NCBI GenBank assembly: GCA_022825675.1
Contig: JAJDWK010000085.1
Location: 1-33,621, forward strand
Length of the DNA stretch: 33,621 nucleotides
Source of the DNA: Anaerolineae bacterium
Lineage (GTDB): Bacteria; Chloroflexota; Anaerolineae; Aggregatilineales; Phototrophicaceae
Direction of reading: 5' to 3'
Under the pieces are notes generated by a model. The model ran no database searches and was not told the origin of the DNA. It saw only the letters and a program-made list of their open reading frames with translations. Of this stretch, positions 16,560 through 25,875 are shown in pieces. A program made the position numbers and the translations under genes. Within the stretch, counting starts at the first letter, position 1. Each line of letters starts with the position of its first letter.

Positions 16560-18668
16560 ATGCACTCTTTGAAGCGGTTAGTCGCGGTTGCGCTTTTTCT
16601 GTTGCTGATATTGCTCTACTTTCCCACTGCTGTGGCACAGGCGCAAAATCGCATCGGCAGCGAGCTTACTACGCCGATACTTGAGTCAATCAATCCCTTG
16701 ATTGATGTGATTTTGCCCCGTATGTATCCCGTGATTGCGGCTGATGTTTCCGCCGCGCTGGGGGACGCCACGCTGATTAACCGCATCAATTTTGTTGTGG
16801 CGCTGGGCATGGTCGATGCCGCCGCGCCGTATCACGAAACCGCGGTCGGCATGTATTCCCGCATCCCGCGTCAGGAGCCGGCGGCGCGCAGCAACCGCAA
16901 CATCAACACGGCGATGATGCACGCCGCCTACCAGGCATTGATGAGCCTGCTGCCCGATCGCGCGCCAATATGGCGGGAGATGCTGCAGGACTATGGCTTG
17001 AACCCCGCCGATGACAGCCGCGAGCAAAACAGCGCGGTCGGCATTGGCAATATCGCTGGCGCCGCCGCTGTGGCTGGGCGCTACCATGATGGCATGAACC
17101 AGGCAGGCAGGTATCAAGACACTACCGGGTATATGCCGGTCAATTCGGCTTTTGCTCTGCGCGATGCCTCGCGCTGGCAGCCGGGGCTGCGCCGAAACGG
17201 GGTCGGCATTTATACCGTGCAGCATTTTGTAACGCCGCAACTGGCGAATGTCGAGCCTTTCGCGCGCTTTGACCCGCGCAGCTTCCGCCTGCCGCCGCCA
17301 GCAGCCAGCAATGTAGAAAATTGGGAAGCCTACAAAGGTCAAGCCGACGAAGCGCTAGACACAATGGCGAACCTGACGGATGAGCAGAAAATCCTCGCCG
17401 AGATATTCGATAACAAGATCCTCTCGCTGGGGCAGTCTTATACCCATTTGGCGCGGGAGCTGGGCTTGTCGCCAGCGGATACCGCCCGCGGCTATTTTGT
17501 CAAGACGGCGGCGGCGCTGGATGGCTCGATAGTCATTTGGCAGGAGAAGGCGCGCTATGACGCCGTGCGCCCCTTCAGCGCCATCCGCCATGTTTATGGC
17601 GATGACCTGGTGCGGACTTGGGGCGGACCGGGCGCGGGCACAGCCGAAATCCCGGCGAGCGCCTGGCAAGCCTATCTGCCGGAGGCGGACCACCCGGAAT
17701 ATCCCTCCGGCTCCACCTGCGGCTGTTATGCGACCGCGCAGGCGCTGCGCCGCTTCGCCGGCAGCGACGCCCTCAACTGGACCGTCAGCTACCCGGCGGG
17801 CGCATCGCGGATTGAGCCGGGCATCACGCCGGCGCGGGACCTCAGCTTCACCTTTGAGACTTGGACTGACTTCGCCGAGAGCTGCGGGCAATCCCGGCAA
17901 TGGGGCGGCGTGCATTTCCGCGCCGCTGTCGAAGAAAGCGCATCGCTTTGCCGCAGCTTCGGTGATATGGCATACGAAGCCTATACTGAGCTGTTGGATG
18001 GCAGCGCGGCGCTGCGCGAGCCGGCGCAGTCGCTGTCGCCTGACCCCTGGCTGGCGCAAGCGGCGCAGTCGCGGGCGCAGGCGATAGTTGTGCCGCTGGC
18101 GCAGACGCCCACGCCCGAAGCCTGTGAAATGGTCTCTGAGACTATCGTGGTAACATCCATGACCAGCGGCATCCAGTGTCAAGCGCTGGAAAACCAGCCG
18201 AGCGGACTCTTTGCCGGCTACCTGGACGCGGTTGACATCCGCGGCGTACTGGAAACGGGCGCGCAAGTCTGCTTCCGGGACTATGGCGAAATCCTCTATC
18301 TGGAAACGGGCGGGGCGGCGCCAGTGTTCCGCAATCTGGCTTCTTATCAAGTTGCCGGGATGACCTGCAGCTGGCTCGAGCGCCCCGGCTTGGTGATGCT
18401 GGTGGCAGCAGCCGCGCCACCAGCGGCGGCGGATACATCAGCGGCCGCGAGCGCCAACACTGGCGAGCTGGAGAGCTGCCGCGTTACCACGCGGGAATTG
18501 CTGAACTTCCGCCCTCGTCCCGCCAGCGAGCGCGCCAAAGGGCTCATCCCCGAAGGCACAACCGTGCGGGCGCTGGAACGCGAGGGCAACTGGTTCCGCG
18601 TTCTCTATGAAGATGCCGTCGGCTGGATTAGCGGCGATTTTGTCGAAACTGACGGCGGCTGTGGCTAA
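16560..18668 (+). CDS. Exported vanadium-haloperoxidase-like (PAP2) protein with SH3b tail
   Basis: A 702-aa exported protein with a signal peptide over residues 1-28 (LFLLLILLYFPTAVAQAQ). The middle domain carries the vanadate-pocket pattern of vanadium chloroperoxidases: K330 and R337 in EKARYDAVRPFSAIR (spacing 7), PSG at 382-384, and R446 and H452 in RQWGGVH (spacing 6). The position after PSG, normally the acid-base histidine of PSGH, is Ser385 here (HPEYPSGSTCGC). Residues ~635-700 are a bacterial SH3 domain (LNFRPRPASERAKGLIPEG, GNWFRVLY, VGWISGDFV), often used to bind cell wall. Similar family members have been annotated as haloperoxidases. With Ser385 the enzyme may be a phosphatase variant, altered, or inactive. 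AAAGGAG precedes ATG 16560. The dehydratase gene follows after 30 bases. Confidence 0.83.
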   Translation: MHSLKRLVAVALFLLLILLYFPTAVAQAQNRIGSELTTPILESINPLIDVILPRMYPVIAADVSAALGDATLINRINFVVALGMVDAAAPYHETAVGMYSRIPRQEPAARSNRNINTAMMHAAYQALMSLLPDRAPIWREMLQDYGLNPADDSREQNSAVGIGNIAGAAAVAGRYHDGMNQAGRYQDTTGYMPVNSAFALRDASRWQPGLRRNGVGIYTVQHFVTPQLANVEPFARFDPRSFRLPPPAASNVENWEAYKGQADEALDTMANLTDEQKILAEIFDNKILSLGQSYTHLARELGLSPADTARGYFVKTAAALDGSIVIWQEKARYDAVRPFSAIRHVYGDDLVRTWGGPGAGTAEIPASAWQAYLPEADHPEYPSGSTCGCYATAQALRRFAGSDALNWTVSYPAGASRIEPGITPARDLSFTFETWTDFAESCGQSRQWGGVHFRAAVEESASLCRSFGDMAYEAYTELLDGSAALREPAQSLSPDPWLAQAAQSRAQAIVVPLAQTPTPEACEMVSETIVVTSMTSGIQCQALENQPSGLFAGYLDAVDIRGVLETGAQVCFRDYGEILYLETGGAAPVFRNLASYQVAGMTCSWLERPGLVMLVAAAAPPAAADTSAAASANTGELESCRVTTRELLNFRPRPASERAKGLIPEGTTVRALEREGNWFRVLYEDAVGWISGDFVETDGGCG

Positions 18669-18698
18669 ACTGGGCAGGGAACTAGCGGAGAAATTGCC

Positions 18699-19652
18699 AT
18701 GATTAGCCTGCAGCAAATGCGCGAAGCGGCAAGCGCGGTGAGCGCCTACACCGTCCGCACATCACAGCGCCCGTCAGCGGTTTTGAGCGAGCGGCTGGGC
18801 ACGCAAGTTGTGCTCAAGCTGGAGCTGGAACAGCACAGCGGCTCCTTTAAGACGCGGGGCGCATTCGCGCAGCTGCTGGCGCTGGACGAAGCCGAGAAGC
18901 GGCGCGGCGTGGTCGCCGTCAGCGGCGGCAATTTCGCCCGCGCCGTCGGTTATAGCAGCGGCGTATTGGGCGTCGATGCCATCGTCTGCATGCCGGAAAA
19001 TGCGCCCGCCAGCTCGATTGCGGCAACGCGGGACTATGGCGCGGCGGTGGAATTGCTGCCCGATGCCGCCGCCGCTTTCGCCCGCGCGGAGGCGCTTGTC
19101 GCGCAGCAGGGGCGCGTCAACCTGCATCCCTTTGACAGCGCCCAGCAGATTGCCGGCAACGGCATCGTGGCGCTGGAAGTGCTGGAAGACTGCCCGATGC
19201 TGACGGATATCATCGTCAGCATCGGCGGCGGCGGCTTGATAGCCGGCGTCATCGCGGCCTTGAAAGCGGCGAAGCCCACAGCGCGCATCTGGGGCGTCGA
19301 GCCGGATACCGCGCCCAGCATGCGGCGGGCGCTGGACGCGGGCAAAATCGTCAACATCAAACCCGCCTCGCTCTCGAAGACATTGGGCTCGCCCTTCGCC
19401 GGCGGGCTGGCATTTGAGCTCTGCCGCCAGCATCTGGAAGATCTCGTGCTGGTAACCGACCTTGAGATGATCGCCGCCCAGCAGACTTTCATCCGCGAAG
19501 AGGGCTTAATTCCGGAGCTCGCCGCCGCCAGCACCCTCGCCGCCGCCGATAAAATCAGCGGGCGCTTTGGCGCGGACGAACAGCTGGCGCTGCTCATCTG
19601 TGGTGGCAATGACGCGCCGGAAGATATCGAGCGTTTCGCGGCGATGCTATAG
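18699..19652 (+). CDS. PLP-dependent threonine/serine dehydratase family protein
   Basis: A 317-aa fold-type II PLP enzyme that should deaminate threonine or serine to the 2-oxo acid. SGSFKTRGA holds the Schiff-base lysine (K51). The SGGNFARAVGYSS loop and the phosphate-binding glycine loop SIGGGGLIAGV follow, and a C-terminal LLICGGND lies near the pyridine-nitrogen site. There is no C-terminal ACT regulatory domain, so it resembles catabolic (TdcB-like) or ectoine-cluster (EutB-like) dehydratases rather than biosynthetic IlvA. Substrate is not decided by sequence. GCGGAG precedes ATG 18699. It follows the haloperoxidase-like gene by 30 bases, but a functional link is not apparent. Confidence 0.88.
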   Translation: MISLQQMREAASAVSAYTVRTSQRPSAVLSERLGTQVVLKLELEQHSGSFKTRGAFAQLLALDEAEKRRGVVAVSGGNFARAVGYSSGVLGVDAIVCMPENAPASSIAATRDYGAAVELLPDAAAAFARAEALVAQQGRVNLHPFDSAQQIAGNGIVALEVLEDCPMLTDIIVSIGGGGLIAGVIAALKAAKPTARIWGVEPDTAPSMRRALDAGKIVNIKPASLSKTLGSPFAGGLAFELCRQHLEDLVLVTDLEMIAAQQTFIREEGLIPELAAASTLAAADKISGRFGADEQLALLICGGNDAPEDIERFAAML

Positions 19653-19681
19653 CCCTTTGCCTCTTTGCCGGCATACAGCGC

Positions 19682-21130
19682 TTATCCGTAGAGCTTGTGA
19701 TAGAGCGCGATTTGCCGTTGCCGCGCCGCTTTCATGCGCGCGACGCGGGCGGGCTGCGCCTGGATGACGGCGCTGAGGGCGGGCGGGTCGGCACCAAGGG
19801 CGATGCCATCCAGCCGCTGCCGCATCAGCAGCGCAACCCCGCGGGCAGTCACTTCCGGCTCCGCCAGCAGCTGCATCGGGCAGCCCAAGGCATCGGCGAT
19901 CATGCGCGCCCAGGCTGGCGATGCCTGCAACGCGCCGCCGCCCGCCATCACCATCGCCGAGTCGGTTTTGAGCGCGTCATAGATGAGGGACAGACGCAGC
20001 GCCACGCTTTCCAACTGCGCCTGCAAGATATCCAGCGGGCGGGTATGCGGGCGCAAGCCCAGGATTGCGCCGCTGGCAGCCGCTTGCCAGCCGGGGGCGC
20101 GCTCGCCCGCCAAGTGCGGCAGCACGGTCAAGCCATGCGCATCGGGCGGGCGGCGGCGCAATTCCGCCTCGACCCGCTCGTCGGCAATGCGCAGCGTGCG
20201 CAAAGTCCATTGATAGACATTGCCGCCCTCGCTGGTGGCACCGCCTGTCAAAGGCAAATCCGCCGTTACCAGATAGCGCCAGAGCCCGGGCGGCACCCGC
20301 CCTTCCCGCTTGACCACGCGCAGCGCTGAGGTGGTGCCGACAGTCAGGGCGATGTGCTGCTCAGCCACCGCGCCCGAGCCGATGTTGGCGGCGGCGCCAT
20401 CGCCAAGCGCCAGGAAAAAGGGGCAAGCGCGCAGCGCCCGCCAGCGCGCCGCGTATGTCGGCGACAAGCCGATTTCCGCGGCGTCAAAATCCGCCAGGCG
20501 CGGCAGCTTGGGCGGGAAATCCCCGCCCAGCAGCGCGCTCGCATAGCCCTGGTGCCAGGCTTGACGCGCCGTATCCAGCAAGCCTGACCAACTGGCGAGC
20601 GAGAGGCTCATCGGCGCTATGCGCTCAAACCACTGCCGATACAAATAGCCGCCGATATCGCTGATGCTATGCATGTTGGCGGCGGCTGGCGGCTGCTGAC
20701 ACCGCAGCCAGGCATATTGCGCCGGCAGATAAGCGGGGTGCAGCAGGCAGCCTGTCGCCTGATGATAAGCGGCGCTATCGCCGGGCAGCCTCTGGCGCAG
20801 GCGCGCAATTTCAGAAGCGCCGCGCGTATCAGCATAGGTGAAGACGGGCGTGCAAGGCGCGCCCGCCGCGTCCAAGCCCAGCCAATTGCCGGCGAAAGTC
20901 GCCATGCCAACGGCGCGGATGACGCCTGCTGCCGGGTGCGTCAGCGCCTCGTCGATGCAGGCTTCGACCACTTGCCGCAGCCGCATGGCATCGACAGTGG
21001 CTTGCCCAGCGGCATCGGTAGTGAAGGCGAGCGGGCGGCTGCATATCGAATCGGGGATCAGCCGCGCGGCATCGCTGAAGAGCAGCGCCCGCGCCGATGA
21101 ACTGCCGAGGTCGATGACCAGCAGCGCCAT
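19682..21130 (-). CDS. FGGY-family carbohydrate kinase (gluconokinase-like)
   Basis: A 482-aa sugar kinase. The N-terminal phosphate-binding loop VIDLGSSSARALLF, the TYADTRG segment, the substrate-region pattern TGCLLHPAYLPAQYAWL, and the C-terminal ATP-site run AMVMAGGGALQASPAWARMIADAL are all FGGY hallmarks. The HPAYLPAQYAWL pattern is closest to gluconokinases in my recollection, but xylulose or other sugars are possible. It lies 38 bases downstream of the YghZ-type reductase on the same strand and is probably co-transcribed with it. This fits a small sugar or sugar-acid catabolic unit. It converges with the dehydratase, 29 bases apart. Confidence 0.88.
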   Translation of the reverse strand: MALLVIDLGSSSARALLFSDAARLIPDSICSRPLAFTTDAAGQATVDAMRLRQVVEACIDEALTHPAAGVIRAVGMATFAGNWLGLDAAGAPCTPVFTYADTRGASEIARLRQRLPGDSAAYHQATGCLLHPAYLPAQYAWLRCQQPPAAANMHSISDIGGYLYRQWFERIAPMSLSLASWSGLLDTARQAWHQGYASALLGGDFPPKLPRLADFDAAEIGLSPTYAARWRALRACPFFLALGDGAAANIGSGAVAEQHIALTVGTTSALRVVKREGRVPPGLWRYLVTADLPLTGGATSEGGNVYQWTLRTLRIADERVEAELRRRPPDAHGLTVLPHLAGERAPGWQAAASGAILGLRPHTRPLDILQAQLESVALRLSLIYDALKTDSAMVMAGGGALQASPAWARMIADALGCPMQLLAEPEVTARGVALLMRQRLDGIALGADPPALSAVIQAQPARVARMKAARQRQIALYHKLYG

Positions 21131-21168
21131 GGCTCAGCCCCGCGCTTGCTTGAGAATGTCCGCAGCTT

Positions 21169-22155
21169 CTAGCTTGGCTGCAGAATCGCTTCGATGCGCG
21201 CCAGCTCCTCAGCGCTGAAATCGAGCGTCGCCAGCGCGGCGACGGCATCGGAGATTTGTTCCGCCTTGCTGGCGCCAATCAGCGCCGAGGTCATGCCCGG
21301 GTGGCGCAGGCACCAAGCTAATGCCAACTGCGCCATATTCTGCCCGCGCTCTTGGGCGATAGCGTTCAGCTGCAGGACTTTGTCCAGCTTTTCGCTTTGC
21401 AGGCGCTCGCCCCAATCGTGCTTTGCCGCGCGCGAATCCTGCGGTAGAGCGTCGATGTATTTGTTGGTCAAAATGCCTTGATCCAGCGGCGAAAAACAGA
21501 TGCAGCCGATGCCTTCGTCAGTCAAGACATCGAGCAAGCCGTCTTCAATCCAGCGGTCGAACATATTGTAGCGCGGCTGATGAATCAGGCAGGGCGTGCC
21601 CAGTTCTTTGAGGATGCGCGCCGCTTCCCGCGTTTGCTCGGGGCGATAGCTGGAGATGCCGGCGTAAAGCGCGCGCCCGCTGCGCACAATCGTATCCAGC
21701 GCGCCCATCGTCTCTTCCAGCGGCGTATCCGGGTCAAAGCGATGGCTGTAGAAAATATCAAAATAGTCCAAGCCGGTGCGCTTCAAACTTTGGTCGCAGC
21801 TGGCGATGAGGTACTTGCGCGAGCCCCATTCGCCATAAGGACCGTCCCACATGCGGTAGCCAGCTTTGCTGGAGATGACCAGCTCATCGCGATAGGGCGC
21901 GAGGTCTTGCCGCATGATTTGCCCGAAAGTCTCTTCTGCCGAGCCGGGCGGGGGACCATAATTGTTGGCGATGTCGATGTGCGTCACGCCCAGGTCAAGG
22001 CAGCGGCGCAGCATCTGTCGGCTGTTTTCCAGCGGGTCGATGCCGCCGAAATTCCACCAAATGCCCACCGATATCGCCGGCAGCAGCAAGCCGCTGCGCC
22101 CGGAACGGCGATACTGCATCGTGTCATAGCGATTTGCCGCCGCTTGATAGACCAT
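21169..22155 (-). CDS. yghZ: Aldo-keto reductase, YghZ-type (L-glyceraldehyde 3-phosphate reductase)
   Basis: 328 aa, closely following the layout of E. coli YghZ/GprA from the first residues: MVYQAAANRYDTMQYRRSG, HIDIANNYGPPPGSAEE, SSKAGYRMW and FYSHR. These supply the Asp-Tyr-Lys-His catalytic tetrad. GASKAEQISD near the C-terminus is the cofactor-binding region. Family members reduce L-glyceraldehyde 3-phosphate or methylglyoxal with NADPH. The start is fixed by a perfect AGGAGG (22166-22161), five bases before ATG 22155. It is the first gene of a two-gene operon with the FGGY kinase. Confidence 0.9.
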   Translation of the reverse strand: MVYQAAANRYDTMQYRRSGRSGLLLPAISVGIWWNFGGIDPLENSRQMLRRCLDLGVTHIDIANNYGPPPGSAEETFGQIMRQDLAPYRDELVISSKAGYRMWDGPYGEWGSRKYLIASCDQSLKRTGLDYFDIFYSHRFDPDTPLEETMGALDTIVRSGRALYAGISSYRPEQTREAARILKELGTPCLIHQPRYNMFDRWIEDGLLDVLTDEGIGCICFSPLDQGILTNKYIDALPQDSRAAKHDWGERLQSEKLDKVLQLNAIAQERGQNMAQLALAWCLRHPGMTSALIGASKAEQISDAVAALATLDFSAEELARIEAILQPS

Positions 22156-22198
22156 GGAAACCTCCTAATGCTCGCGGGATATGCCGAATGCAAGCGCT

Positions 22199-22227
22199 AC
22201 TATAGCCTATTGACGCCGCCTTCCCAA
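22199..22227 (-). promoter_or_regulatory. Promoter of the yghZ-type / FGGY kinase operon
   Basis: On the minus strand, TTGGGA (22227-22222) and TATAGT (22204-22199) are separated by 17 bases, about 45 bases upstream of the start codon, leaving a normal leader with AGGAGG. Divergent from the promoter at 22261-22288. Confidence 0.5.
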
Positions 22228-22260
22228 GCCTGCCTTGCGCCGCAAATCCCGATTGCAGGC

Positions 22261-22288
22261 ATGACACAGGGCAGCGCCGTGATACAAT
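22261..22288 (+). promoter_or_regulatory. Promoter of the 22324-26766 gene series
   Basis: ATGACA (22261-22266) and TACAAT (22283-22288) are 16 bases apart, each matching consensus at five of six positions. The predicted start site is about 30 bases before ATG 22324, with AAGGGA as ribosome site. Confidence 0.55.
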
Positions 22289-22323
22289 AGCGCCATCCGA
22301 GGGAATGCTCGCAAGGGACCGCC

Positions 22324-24831
22324 ATGTCTTGGCAATTGGCGAGACGCCGCTTCATCCTGCTTATCACGCTAATGGCGCTGCTGCTGGCGCCAGCTTCGGC
22401 GCAGGATAACTTCCGCGATGTCATTGAAATGTCGGTGGTGGTCGGCTTCGATTCTTTCTTCCGCCCCGACCAGTGGACGCCGGTGTATGTCGCGCTGAAA
22501 AATAACGGCGAGTCGGTGACGGGGCGGCTGGTCATCCGCCCGGAGACTTCGGGCACGGTAGTTGGCAACGCCTTCAGCAGCGCCATCGAATTGCCCAGCG
22601 GCTCGGAAAAATCAGCGATGCTGCATATCCAGGCGCGCAGCTTCCCGGATAGTGTGCGCGTGGAATTGATTGACGCCGAGGGCTTGGTGCGGGCAGCGCA
22701 GGATGCGCCCTTATTCGATTTGCGCCCGCAAGATCAGCTGACGGCGGTTGTCGCGGGACCGAACAGCGCGCCCCCCAATCTCAGCGGGCGGCGCATCGGC
22801 GGCTTCCTCGCCGAGCAAGCGATATGGACGGCGCGTAATATCCCGGAGCAGGCGCAAGCGCTGGAATCGCTGGATTTGCTGCTGCTGGTCAATTTTGATA
22901 GCGAGGCGCTGTCTTCGGGTCAGCGCGAGGCGATTCGGCATTGGGTTGAAGCGGGCGGGCATTTGATATTCGGCGGCGGCGCATCAGCGGCGCGGACTGC
23001 CGCCGCCCTCAGCGATTTGCTGCCGGTAGATTTAGCTGGCAGCCAAGCGCTAGACGACGCCAGCGCCCTCGCCCGTTTCGTCGGCGATGACAACTCCCGC
23101 TTGAGCCAGCGCGCCATCCGCGCCCTCAGCCAGCCCCGCGCCGATGCCGAGGTGCTGGTTGCCGCCGCTGGCGCGCCACTGCTGGCGCGCCGCTATCTGG
23201 GCGCGGGCTTGGTGGATTTTCTGGCGCTGGACCCAACGCTGGAGCCACTGGCGAGCTGGGATGGGCTGGGCGAATTGTGGCTGAAGCTGCTGGCGACGCG
23301 CGCGCCCCACCCCGCTTGGCAAAATGGCTTCACTCAGCCGCAATGGGGTGCGGAAGCGGTCGCCAATCTGCCGGGCGTCGACCTCTTGCCGCCGATGCAG
23401 ACGCTCTGCCTCTTTTTGGGTTTATACATCCTGTTGATTGGACCGCTGAATTATTTGCTGCTCTCGCGGCTGCGGCGCAACGGCTGGGGCTGGTTCACTA
23501 TCCCCGCGGTGATTCTCGCTTTCGCCCTCATCGCCTGGACTGTCGGCTTTAACCTGCGCGGGTCTGAGATTATCGTCAGCCGTTTGACCCTCGTCGAGAG
23601 CTTCCCCGATAGCGACGAGGCGCAGCTGAATCAATATGTCGGCTTATTATCGCCGCGGCGCGCCAGCTACAGCCTGACGCTGCCGGCGGGGCGTTTTCTC
23701 GCGGTTGCGGGCGCTACCGCGCCGACCAGCATCTTCGCCAGCAATCGCATCCAGACGGCGACAGAAATCAGCCAAAGCGGGGGGTTTGGCGCTGAGAGCT
23801 TCACGATAGATGGCGGCATCTTCGCCAATTTCACCATCAGCGGGCGCATACCCAAGCCGGATATCCGCGGCAGCTTCACGCTCGGTTTTGATATTCTCGA
23901 GGGCGGGCGCATGGTGAGCGCGTACCAGGGCAGCATCATCAACGAAAGCGACATCACCCTGCGCGATGCCGTGCTCTTGGCGGAAGGCATGGCTTTTGAG
24001 CTGCCACGCGCTTTTGCGCCGGGCGATATTGTGACGCTGGGGCGGGAGCAATTACGCGCCGATATCGACGACGCGCCGCCGCAGCCCAATCCCGCGGAAT
24101 TGCGGGCGACAGCGGCGACGGGCAGCTCCCCCTTCGCTATCAGCGAGCGCAATCGCTCGCTCAAAGATTTGCAAGGCGAGCGCTATCTGCGCACACGCGC
24201 CTTCCTCAGCGCTGAGTCTGTTTCCGAGCGGGGGGCGGCGCGCGAGCAATCTTTCCTCGCCAGTTTTATGATTGACCGCTTCGGCTCCACCGCGCGCGGC
24301 AGCGGGCTTTATCTGCTGGGCTGGAGCGACAACTGGTCCCGCGACCTCGAGCTGGATGGCGCCGGCTGGAGCTCGGTGGATACAACCCTGTATATCATCG
24401 AGCTGGCGGTAGCGCTGGAGAAGCCCAGCGGCGTTGTTACCCTGCCGTCAGAGTATTTCACCTGGACGACTTTGGAGCGCGAAGGCATCGTGGACAATGG
24501 CGTTGACGGCTTCAGCCTGTTTGAAGGGCAGTCGGTCGAGTTTCTTTTGCAGCCGCTGCCGGGCTTGGCGCTGGACCTGGTGCATTATATGGAGCTTGAG
24601 GTCGACCGTGGCGGCGGCTATGCCCAGTCGCTGGATATCCAGCTCTACGATTGGACGACGGACAGCTATGAAATCTACGGCTATCGTGAAGGCGACGAGC
24701 TGGAGCTGCCGGCGCCGCAGCGCTTCCTGGGACCGGGCGGGGCGGTGCGCCTGCGCCTGCATTTTGAGCAGGGCGTGGGCACAGCGCGCGTGCGCCAAAT
24801 CCGCATCGAGCAGACGGGGCGCTATGCCTAA
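22324..24831 (+). CDS. Large exported membrane protein linked to an ABC ATPase
   Basis: 835 aa. A signal peptide (residues ~8-27, ending APASAQ) leads into a beta-rich ectodomain. A segment around 170-220 (LDLLLLVNFD, REAIRHWVEAGGHLIFGGG) resembles the GATase-like/DUF4350 fold seen in auxiliary proteins of gliding-type or unknown ABC systems. Two membrane helices lie at about 360-411 (LFLGLYILLIGPLNYLLL, AVILAFALIAWTVGF), joined by a basic RLRRNGWG loop, followed by a ~420-residue beta-rich domain. I recognise no enzyme motif. The ABC ATPase follows 45 bases downstream, so this may act as its ectodomain partner, comparable in concept to GldG with GldA. Function is unknown. Confidence 0.75.
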   Translation: MSWQLARRRFILLITLMALLLAPASAQDNFRDVIEMSVVVGFDSFFRPDQWTPVYVALKNNGESVTGRLVIRPETSGTVVGNAFSSAIELPSGSEKSAMLHIQARSFPDSVRVELIDAEGLVRAAQDAPLFDLRPQDQLTAVVAGPNSAPPNLSGRRIGGFLAEQAIWTARNIPEQAQALESLDLLLLVNFDSEALSSGQREAIRHWVEAGGHLIFGGGASAARTAAALSDLLPVDLAGSQALDDASALARFVGDDNSRLSQRAIRALSQPRADAEVLVAAAGAPLLARRYLGAGLVDFLALDPTLEPLASWDGLGELWLKLLATRAPHPAWQNGFTQPQWGAEAVANLPGVDLLPPMQTLCLFLGLYILLIGPLNYLLLSRLRRNGWGWFTIPAVILAFALIAWTVGFNLRGSEIIVSRLTLVESFPDSDEAQLNQYVGLLSPRRASYSLTLPAGRFLAVAGATAPTSIFASNRIQTATEISQSGGFGAESFTIDGGIFANFTISGRIPKPDIRGSFTLGFDILEGGRMVSAYQGSIINESDITLRDAVLLAEGMAFELPRAFAPGDIVTLGREQLRADIDDAPPQPNPAELRATAATGSSPFAISERNRSLKDLQGERYLRTRAFLSAESVSERGAAREQSFLASFMIDRFGSTARGSGLYLLGWSDNWSRDLELDGAGWSSVDTTLYIIELAVALEKPSGVVTLPSEYFTWTTLEREGIVDNGVDGFSLFEGQSVEFLLQPLPGLALDLVHYMELEVDRGGGYAQSLDIQLYDWTTDSYEIYGYREGDELELPAPQRFLGPGGAVRLRLHFEQGVGTARVRQIRIEQTGRYA

Positions 24832-24876
24832 GCGCCGCACTGCGCCAAAGTATTGCCAGAGGAATGAAGGAAGACG

Positions 24877-25833
24877 ATGGACTTGATAATCAAGACGGGG
24901 GACCTGCGCAAGTCCTTCGGCAATTTTGAAGCGCTGCGCGGCATCTCGCTTGAGGTGCCAGCCGGTTCGATATACGGCTTCGTTGGTCCCAATGGCGCCG
25001 GCAAAACGACGACCATGCGCATTTTGACCACCTTGACCCGCCCCTCGGCGGGGGAGGCTTGGGTGGCGGGGCATTCGGTCTTGGAAGACCGGCGGGCGGT
25101 GCGGCGGGCGATTGGCTATATGCCCGATGAATTTGGCGTGTATGAGGACTTGCGCGTCTGGGAATATCTCGACTTTTTTGCCGCCTGTTACGACATCCCC
25201 GAGAGCCAGCGCAAACCGCTGGTGGCGGATTTGCTGGAGTTGGTGGATTTGCAGCATCGGCGGGAAGACCTGGTGGACAAGCTCAGCCGCGGCATGAAGC
25301 AGCGGCTTTCGCTGGCGCGCACCTTGGCGCATGACCCCCAAGTGCTCATCCTTGACGAGCCGGCTTCGGGCTTGGACCCGCGGGCGCGAGTGGAAATCCG
25401 CGAATTGCTGGGCGAATTGGCGAATATGGGCAAGACGATCTTCTTTTCTTCGCATATTTTGGCGGATGTGGAAGATGTCTGCTCGCACATTGGCATTGTT
25501 GAGGCGGGCGAGCTGATTATGCAGGGCAGCATCGACGCGCTCAAACTCCAGCTGATGGCGCACCGGGAAATCATCATCACGGTGATGGACCAAGCCAGCG
25601 CCGACGCCGCGGCGCGCCTGGCGGGGGAGCTGGGCACAGTTGTCAGCGCCGAGAGCATCACGCCCAAGAACGGGCGGGCGCGGCTGCGGGTTGATTTCGC
25701 TGGCACCGACCAGGAGCTCGGCATTTTGAGCCAGCGCCTGTTTGAAGGCGGCGTCACTCTGCTGGGCTTCAACGAAGAAGAAAAAGATTTGGAGCACATG
25801 TTCATGCGCGTGACCCGCGGCTTGGTAACCTAA
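24877..25833 (+). CDS. ABC transporter ATP-binding protein (ABC-2 exporter type)
   Basis: A 318-aa ATPase with Walker A GPNGAGKT (37-44), signature LSRGMKQR (136-143), Walker B LILDEP (D160, E161) and a switch histidine in SSHI. The ~90-residue C-terminal extension (EIIITVMDQASADAAARLAG onward) is typical of ABC-2/drug-export ATPases such as CcmA-like subunits. All catalytic residues are present. A permease would be expected next to it, but the next gene is iolB and the previous one is the two-helix exported protein. The permease is therefore elsewhere or the previous gene takes that role. GAAGGA precedes ATG 24877. Confidence 0.92.
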   Translation: MDLIIKTGDLRKSFGNFEALRGISLEVPAGSIYGFVGPNGAGKTTTMRILTTLTRPSAGEAWVAGHSVLEDRRAVRRAIGYMPDEFGVYEDLRVWEYLDFFAACYDIPESQRKPLVADLLELVDLQHRREDLVDKLSRGMKQRLSLARTLAHDPQVLILDEPASGLDPRARVEIRELLGELANMGKTIFFSSHILADVEDVCSHIGIVEAGELIMQGSIDALKLQLMAHREIIITVMDQASADAAARLAGELGTVVSAESITPKNGRARLRVDFAGTDQELGILSQRLFEGGVTLLGFNEEEKDLEHMFMRVTRGLVT

Positions 25834-25875
25834 GCGGGCGCGCTGACAGAGCCGAAGAGAGCCTGGAGACGGACG

